Assembly: GCF_025376885.1 (NCBI RefSeq)
Contig: NZ_JAHUBR010000001.1
Location: forward strand, 868,001 to 932,000
Reading direction: 5' to 3'
DNA: 64,000 nt
DNA from: Pseudoruegeria sp. SHC-113
Lineage (GTDB): Bacteria; Pseudomonadota; Alphaproteobacteria; Rhodobacterales; Rhodobacteraceae
The position numbers were made by a program, and so were the translations under genes. Under the pieces are notes generated by a model. It was given only the letters and a program-made list of their open reading frames with translations, searched no databases and had not been told where the DNA came from. Shown one piece after another: positions 58,784-64,000 of the stretch; position 1 is the first letter of the stretch, and every line of letters begins with the position of its first letter.

Positions 58784-59386
58784 ATGACCGGTCTCTGGAA
58801 CGATTTCAACGACGCGCAATCCAATGCCAACCTCATCCCCAAGGGCACGCTCGCCAAGGTGCGGCTGACCATCCGGCCCGGTGGTTTCGACGACCCTTCG
58901 CAGGGCTGGACCGGGGGCTATGCCACCCGCGGCTCCACCGGCGCGGTGTATTTGAACGGTGAGTTCACCGTGACCGAGGGCCCCTATGCCCGACGCAAGA
59001 TCTTCACGCTGATCGGGCTTTACAGCCCCAAGGGGCCGGACTGGGCCAACATGGGCCGCAGCCTGATCCGGGGCATGCTGAACTCGGCGCGGGGGATTTC
59101 CGACAAGGACCAGTCCCCGCAGGCGCAGGCGGCGCGACGCATCGGCGGCTTTGCCGATCTCGACGGGCTCGAGTTCGTTGCCCGGATCGATGTCGGCACC
59201 GACGCCATGGGCGAGGAGAAGAACGAGATCCGCGCGGCGGTGACGCCGGATCATCGGGACTATGCCCGGATCATGGGGACGGCAGGGCACGGTTATCAGC
59301 CGCCTGCGCAACCTGCGCCGCAGTCTTCGACCGCGCAGCAACCCACCGCCCCGGCAACCCCGGGCCGCCCGTCCTGGGCCGAGTGA
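58784..59386 (+). CDS. SSB-like (DUF669-like) phage protein
   Basis: 200-aa protein. WNDFNDAQSNANLIPKGTLA at the start, followed by VRLTIRPGG, YLNGEFTVTEGPYARRKIF and NMGRSLIRGMLNSARGI, resembles DUF669-type proteins that are thought to be phage single-stranded DNA-binding proteins. The C-terminal tail is Pro/Gln-rich and ends in SWAE, like the acidic tips of SSBs. It lies 14 bp after the Sak4-like gene. Confidence 0.7.
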   Translation: MTGLWNDFNDAQSNANLIPKGTLAKVRLTIRPGGFDDPSQGWTGGYATRGSTGAVYLNGEFTVTEGPYARRKIFTLIGLYSPKGPDWANMGRSLIRGMLNSARGISDKDQSPQAQAARRIGGFADLDGLEFVARIDVGTDAMGEEKNEIRAAVTPDHRDYARIMGTAGHGYQPPAQPAPQSSTAQQPTAPATPGRPSWAE

Positions 59387-59396
59387 GGGCACCCCC

Positions 59397-61073
59397 ATGC
59401 GCCTTCGTCCCCGCCAGAAACTCTTCGTGGAGCGCAGCCTCGCTGCGCTCTCGACCCACGGCAACACGCTCGGCATCGCCCCTACCGGATCGGGCAAGAC
59501 CATCATGTTGTCCGCCGTTGCGGGCAAGATGGTCGAGGGCGGCGCCAAGGCCTGCGTTCTGGCCCATCGCGATGAGCTGACGGCCCAGAACCGCGAGAAG
59601 TTCGGCCGGGTCAATCCCGATATCTCAACCTCGGTCGTGGATGCCGTCACGAAGGACTGGTCCGGCCAGGTCACCTTCGCCATGGCGCCAACACTCACGC
59701 GCGCTGCCAATCTCGCGGCCATGCCCAAGCTCGATCTGCTGGTGATCGACGAGGCGCATCACGCGATTGCCGAGAGCTACCGCCGCATTGTCGACCGGGT
59801 GCGGGGCGCCAACCCCGAGGCCCGGATCTTCGGCGTCACCGCCACGCCGAACCGCGGCGACCGCAAGGGGCTGCGCCGGGTCTTCGACAACGTGGCCGAC
59901 CAGGTCCGGCTGGGCGAGCTGATCGCCTCTGGCCACCTCGTGCCGCCGCGCACCTTCGTGATCGACGTGGGCGTGCGCGCGCAACTGCAAAAGGTGCGCA
60001 AGACCGCCCTCGACTTCGACATGACCGAGGTCGCCGGGATCATGGACCGCGCGCCGGTCACCGACGAGGTGATCTGCCACTGGCGCGAGAAGGCCGCCGG
60101 GCGGCCCACCATCGTCTTCTGCTCGACCGTCGCCCATGCCGCCCATGTCGCCGAGGCCTTCAACGCGGCGGGCATTCCGGCGGGGCTGATCCATGGCGAT
60201 CTGGCAGCCGACGAGCGCCGCAACATCCTCGCCGCCTACGCCTCGGGCGAGATCGCCGTGCTGGTCAACGTCGCCGTGCTCACGGAGGGCTTCGACCATC
60301 CGCCTACAGCTTGCGTGATCCTGCTGCGGCCCAGTTCCTGCAAGTCCACCATGATCCAGATGGTCGGGCGCGGCCTGCGCACCGTTGATCCCGCCGAGCA
60401 TCCTGGCATCGTCAAGACCGATTGCGTGGTGCTGGATTTCGGGACGTCGAGCCTGATGCACGGCACGCTGGAACAGGACGTGGACCTCGATGGCCGCGAT
60501 GCCGTCGGCATGGCGCCCACGAAGACCTGCCCGGACTGCGAGGCCGAGATCCCGCTTGGTGCGCGGGAATGCCCGCTCTGTGGTGCGTTGCTGGTCGAGC
60601 CGAAGGACGAGGCCGGTGCCGAAGCGCTCGAGGGCTTCGTGATGACCGAGATCGACCTGCTGAAGCGGTCGAGCTTCCAGTGGGTCGACCTCTTCGGCGA
60701 CGAGGCGGCGCTGATGGCCACGGGCTTCACCGCCTGGGCCGGCATCTTCTGGCTCGAAGGGCTCTGGCATGCGGTCGGTGGCCGGCGCGGGGCGCAGCCC
60801 CGGCTTCTCGGCATCGGCGAACGCGCCGTCTGCCTTGCACAGGCCGATGACTGGCTGAACACACATGAGAGCGACGAGAGCGCTTTCAAGACCCGGGGCT
60901 GGCTGCGCCAGGCGCCGACCGAGAAGCAGCTGCAATACCTGCCGGCGAGCGCGCGGCAGGACTACGGGCTCACCCGCTACCACGCCTCGGCGCTGATCTC
61001 CTTCCGGTTCCACAAGCGCGCGATACGGCAACTCGTCCGCTCCGCCGCCATGCCGGAACGGAGGGCCGCGTGA
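59397..61073 (+). CDS. Superfamily 2 DEAD/DEAH helicase with zinc ribbon
   Basis: 558-aa helicase. Motif I is APTGSGKT, motif II DEAHH, motif III TATPNRGD, motif VI QMVGRGLRT; the helicase C domain covers about residues 200-350. After it a zinc ribbon CPDCEAEIPLGARECPLCG lies near residue 380, followed by a ~160-residue C-terminal domain of unknown role. ATG 59397 starts 10 bp after the SSB-like stop. Probably unwinds phage DNA for replication or recombination. Confidence 0.9.
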   Translation: MRLRPRQKLFVERSLAALSTHGNTLGIAPTGSGKTIMLSAVAGKMVEGGAKACVLAHRDELTAQNREKFGRVNPDISTSVVDAVTKDWSGQVTFAMAPTLTRAANLAAMPKLDLLVIDEAHHAIAESYRRIVDRVRGANPEARIFGVTATPNRGDRKGLRRVFDNVADQVRLGELIASGHLVPPRTFVIDVGVRAQLQKVRKTALDFDMTEVAGIMDRAPVTDEVICHWREKAAGRPTIVFCSTVAHAAHVAEAFNAAGIPAGLIHGDLAADERRNILAAYASGEIAVLVNVAVLTEGFDHPPTACVILLRPSSCKSTMIQMVGRGLRTVDPAEHPGIVKTDCVVLDFGTSSLMHGTLEQDVDLDGRDAVGMAPTKTCPDCEAEIPLGARECPLCGALLVEPKDEAGAEALEGFVMTEIDLLKRSSFQWVDLFGDEAALMATGFTAWAGIFWLEGLWHAVGGRRGAQPRLLGIGERAVCLAQADDWLNTHESDESAFKTRGWLRQAPTEKQLQYLPASARQDYGLTRYHASALISFRFHKRAIRQLVRSAAMPERRAA

Positions 61074-61498
61074 GCCATGTCGCGCAAGTCCCATCCCCGC
61101 CCGCAGCGGCTGCGGATCGACCGGGCTCTGATCGCCTCTGGCATCCGCGCCCGGTGCTCTGCGCCGTCTGCACATCCCGAACCCGCGGCTTCGGCTGGTT
61201 CGACGCCTCCCGTCCGCGTCCGCACCGAACCCGCCGCTGGTTCTGCTCAATGGGCTGCCAGGCGGCCTTCACCCGAAAGGCAAAGAGAGGACTGAACATG
61301 GTCGATTTCACCGAGGAGGAAACCCGGGCGCTGCCCGCCGTGATGCGTGCGCTTGCCCCCGAGATGGAGCGGATCGGCTGGGACCGTCCGTTGGGCCAGC
61401 TGACGCAGAACGACATGCACCGGCTGATCGTCACCACCGTCGAGGCCTTCCGCGCCGAGATGGCCGAGATCGCCAGCCAATCGGAGATCCCGTTCTGA
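61070..61498 (+). CDS. DUF6511-like zinc-finger protein
   Basis: 142-aa protein with a likely zinc-binding module: PVLCAVCTSRTRGFGWFD and WFCSMGCQAAFTR, giving C-x2-C and C-x3-C pairs. The C-terminal half is helical. This matches small DUF6511-type prophage proteins as I recall them. A GTG start overlaps the helicase stop by 4 bp, and its stop shares one base with the nuclease start. Confidence 0.7.
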   Translation: MSHVAQVPSPPAAAADRPGSDRLWHPRPVLCAVCTSRTRGFGWFDASRPRPHRTRRWFCSMGCQAAFTRKAKRGLNMVDFTEEETRALPAVMRALAPEMERIGWDRPLGQLTQNDMHRLIVTTVEAFRAEMAEIASQSEIPF

Positions 61499-62256
61499 TG
61501 CTGGACTACAACCATCGCCCCGGTATCGCGGAGCGCATCAACGCCGCCGTGGATGCCGCGCTCGAGGCCGAACGCGCCGCGACCCCGCCGCGCGATTATC
61601 TCGGGGCCTCCCGGCTGGGGCAGTCTTGCGAGCGGGCGCTGCAGTTCGAGTTCGCCCAGGCCCCCAAGGACGAGAGCCAGGAGTTTTCCGGCCGGTCGCT
61701 CAGGATCTTCGCGATCGGGCACGCGCTCGAGGATCTCGCCATCAAGTGGTTGCGCGCCGCCGGGCTCGATCTGGTCACCCGGAAGCGCGACGGGGGCCAG
61801 TTCGGCTTTTCGGTCGCGGGCGGGCGCATTCGCGGCCATGTGGACGGGATCGTCGTGGGCGCCCCTGCCGCCATGGGTCTGCGCACACCCGCCCTCTGGG
61901 AATGCAAGACGATGAACGCCAAGAACTGGCGCGAGACGGTGGCCAAGGGCGTGACCGTCTCCAAGCCCGTCTATGCCGCCCAGATCGCGCTCTACCAGGC
62001 CTACATGGAAGCCACGGTGCCGGGCCTCTCGTCCAACCCGGCGCTCTTCACAGCGATCAACAAGGACACCGCCGAGCTGCACCACGAACTGGTGCCCTTC
62101 GATGCCGATCTCGCGCAGCGCATGTCGGATCGCGCGGTGCGGATCCTGCGAGCGACGGACGCGGGCGAGTTGCTGCCGCGCGTGGCCCGGAACCGCGATT
62201 TCTTCGAGTGCCGCTTCTGCCCCTGGGCCGAGCGCTGCTGGAGCCTGACGCGATGA
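61498..62256 (+). CDS. PD-(D/E)XK nuclease, Cas4/RecB-like
   Basis: 252-aa nuclease. The catalytic core is RGHVDGIVVG then WECKTMNAKNW (D-x-n-E-x-K). Cysteines at the N side (GQSCERAL) and C terminus (FFECRFCPWAERCW) are arranged like the Fe-S cluster ligands of Cas4 and AddB/RecB-family nucleases. It probably resects DNA ends for the Sak4/SSB annealing system. It is in a fully coupled operon (TGATG, ATGA). Confidence 0.85.
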   Translation: MLDYNHRPGIAERINAAVDAALEAERAATPPRDYLGASRLGQSCERALQFEFAQAPKDESQEFSGRSLRIFAIGHALEDLAIKWLRAAGLDLVTRKRDGGQFGFSVAGGRIRGHVDGIVVGAPAAMGLRTPALWECKTMNAKNWRETVAKGVTVSKPVYAAQIALYQAYMEATVPGLSSNPALFTAINKDTAELHHELVPFDADLAQRMSDRAVRILRATDAGELLPRVARNRDFFECRFCPWAERCWSLTR

Positions 62257-64000
62257 GCGACGCCCCCAAAGACCCGCCCGAACCACCCCAGGACACCGAC
62301 ATGCGCGATGACCACACGGCCGACCAGTCCGAGGCCAACCTCGTCCATTTCAACCCCTGGCGCGATTTCAACGACGCCGCACCCATGCTCGACCCGTTCG
62401 GCGACGAGCCGGATCCCGAGCAGATCGCCTCCTTCATGGAGGTGGTCTTCGGCTACTGCGACGGGCTGGTCCCGGTGCGCAGCTTCATCGACAAAGGACA
62501 GGGGATCGACGGCCGGCCGCACAACATCTGGATCGCCGCCGACGCGACGGCGCCGGAGAAGATGGCGACCTTCGCCAACTGGGCCGCGCGCGAAGGCGCG
62601 GCGGTCTATGTGATCCCCGGCACGGTCGCGGAAACCGGCCAGGCCAAGGCCGCCGACGTGGCGCAGATGCAGGCCGTCGTCGTCGACATCGACAGCGGCG
62701 ACATCGCCTCCAAGCGCGCCCATCTGGAGCGCCATCTCGGCCCGCCCACAATGGTCGTCGAAAGCGGCGGCATCACGCCCGAGGGCCAGCGGAAAGCGCA
62801 CGTCTGGTGGAAGCTCACCGAGCCCGCCGAGGGCGATGACATCCGGCGCCTTTGCCGTCTGCGTGGCGACATTGCCGCCAAGGTCGGAGGCGACATGCAT
62901 TTCCGCTCGGCGCATCAGCCGATCCGGGTGGCGGGCTCGGTCTATTACAAGAACGGCCTCAAGACGTTGGTGCGGATCGTCGAATTGAATGCTGGCCTCG
63001 AGCGCGATCTCGACGAGTTCGCCGAGGCCGTGGCCGACATGCCGCCCGCGCCGGGCGTGAACCTCACGCCGGACTTTGCCACAGCCGACAAGCCCGCCGT
63101 GGACGACGTTCTGGTCACCCCGGTGCGCGAGGGCGGCTCCGACGACTGGTCGCGCTTCGAAGGCGCCTCCGCCGCCATCGGCTACTTCATCCGGCTGGTC
63201 CACGAGGGGCGCCTCTCGAAGAACGAGGGCTGGGAGGCGATCTGCGGCTACAACGCCGCCATGCTGCGCCCCCAGTGGCCGGTGGACCGGCTCAAGCGCG
63301 AATCCGAACGCCTCTGGGCGCGCCATGTCGAGCGCCACGGCCCGCCGCTCGTCCGGCTCGACAGCGCCGCCCCGGTGCCCGACGAGATGCCCAGCTTCAC
63401 GCTCGGGCAGCTGCTAGACGACCAGAGCCCGATGCCCGCCGATCTGATCGGCCCCCGGGTGCTGACGCCGGGCGGCCTCCTGGTGCTCGGCGGCGCGCCC
63501 AAGGTGGGCAAAAGCGATCTGCTAATCTCCTGGCTCGTGCACATGGCCGCCGGGGTGCCATTTCTGGGCTTCACCCCGCCACGGCCCTTGCGGATCTTCT
63601 ACCTGCAGGCGGAGATCCAGTATCACTACCTGCGCGAGCGCATGCAGCAGATCGGCCTGCCAGCGGAGCTGATCGCCGCGGCGCGCGACAACCTGGTCGT
63701 CACCCCGAAGCTGAAGATGCTGCTTGATGCCGAGGGCAGCGCCCGCCTGGCCGCCGCGATCCGGGCCGCGTTCCCCGACGCGCCCCTCGACATCCTCTGC
63801 ATCGACCCGATCCGTAACCTCTTCGACGGCGGGCCCGATGGCGGCGGCGAGAACGACAACGCCGCGATGATGTTCTTCCTCAAGGACCGCGTCGAGGTGC
63901 TTCGCGACCACGTCAATCCCGACTGCGGCGTGATCCTCGTCCACCACACCAAGAAGCTCTCCAAGAACCAGGTGAAGGAGGATCCATTCCTCGCGCTGTC
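62253..64000 (+). CDS. Primase/AAA (RepA-like) replicative helicase, cut by window end
   Basis: At least 582 residues; the frame is open to the last base. The N-terminal part (about residues 80-250) has AVVVDIDSGD and a VWWKL/RSAHQPIRVAGS pattern like phage primase (RepB/PrimPol-type) domains. The C-terminal RecA-like ATPase (AAA_25) has Walker A GGAPKVGKSDL near residue 415, Walker B DILCIDPI and VILVHHTKK. It would initiate phage DNA replication. ATG overlaps the nuclease stop by 4 bp. Confidence 0.88.
   Translation, partial: MSDAPKDPPEPPQDTDMRDDHTADQSEANLVHFNPWRDFNDAAPMLDPFGDEPDPEQIASFMEVVFGYCDGLVPVRSFIDKGQGIDGRPHNIWIAADATAPEKMATFANWAAREGAAVYVIPGTVAETGQAKAADVAQMQAVVVDIDSGDIASKRAHLERHLGPPTMVVESGGITPEGQRKAHVWWKLTEPAEGDDIRRLCRLRGDIAAKVGGDMHFRSAHQPIRVAGSVYYKNGLKTLVRIVELNAGLERDLDEFAEAVADMPPAPGVNLTPDFATADKPAVDDVLVTPVREGGSDDWSRFEGASAAIGYFIRLVHEGRLSKNEGWEAICGYNAAMLRPQWPVDRLKRESERLWARHVERHGPPLVRLDSAAPVPDEMPSFTLGQLLDDQSPMPADLIGPRVLTPGGLLVLGGAPKVGKSDLLISWLVHMAAGVPFLGFTPPRPLRIFYLQAEIQYHYLRERMQQIGLPAELIAAARDNLVVTPKLKMLLDAEGSARLAAAIRAAFPDAPLDILCIDPIRNLFDGGPDGGGENDNAAMMFFLKDRVEVLRDHVNPDCGVILVHHTKKLSKNQVKEDPFLAL

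Noticed and set aside
61498-62256. CRISPR-associated Cas4
   Set aside because: It resembles Cas4 in cysteines and nuclease core, but no repeats or cas1/cas2 are present and the operon is a phage replication module.

Overview
The window looks like a chromosome segment of a Roseobacter-group member of the Rhodobacteraceae (Alphaproteobacteria). The evidence is the high GC content, the close fit of RpoB, RpoC, EF-G and EF-Tu to that clade, a tRNA-His without an encoded extra 5' G, perfect CtrA-type boxes (TTAA-N7-TTAAC), and a GTP cyclohydrolase-like RibA domain with no cysteines. No genus can be named from sequence alone.

Layout. 1-14.4 kb is the transcription/translation block: rpoB (5' truncated by the window edge), rpoC, an EamA exporter, a Hint-domain protein on the other strand, then the str operon rpsL-rpsG-fusA-tuf. 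14.6-18.2 kb carries nadA-nadB-nadC on the minus strand (de novo NAD synthesis). 18.3-25.1 kb is mixed: a small K+ channel-like protein, a ThuA-like protein, lolC-lolD (lipoprotein release), an exported protein, two paralogous lipoproteins flanking a GH16 glycosidase under a CtrA-type promoter, and a YjbQ-family protein. 25.2-34.4 kb holds nrdR-ribD and ribE-ribB(X)-ribH-nusB, split by a minus-strand capsule block (kpsS, a Wza/KpsD-type exporter, kpsC). 34.6-37 kb has a small membrane protein, a streptomycin-kinase-like phosphotransferase, mmcB, a 63-aa protein and tRNA-His. 37.3-42 kb is a four-gene PotABCD-type ABC importer. 42.2-48.5 kb is a seven-gene minus-strand run: SPOR lipoprotein, D,D-carboxypeptidase, tmk, holB, tatD-type nuclease, MBL hydrolase, AEC transporter. 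tRNA-Ser(TGA) follows.

From about 49.2 kb to the end the window is accessory DNA that reads as one end of a prophage or integrative element. It has a metallophosphoesterase, a translationally coupled four-gene serine-recombinase operon, a two-gene cargo pair of unknown function (115 aa and 603 aa), a CI/LexA-like S24 repressor, a divergent early operon, and a replication/recombination module: excisionase-like HTH, Sak4-like ATPase, SSB-like protein, superfamily 2 helicase, zinc-finger protein, Cas4/PD-(D/E)XK-like nuclease, and a primase/AAA helicase cut by the window end. Two unexplained repeat arrays sit in its control regions: ACCACCA repeated at exactly 23-bp spacing, and seven exact copies of GGGGGAT around a perfect dyad.

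Several families of palindromic intergenic repeats recur in the core part, often between convergent genes or at operon ends, where they could act as terminators. No CRISPR array, rRNA gene or classical insertion sequence was seen.
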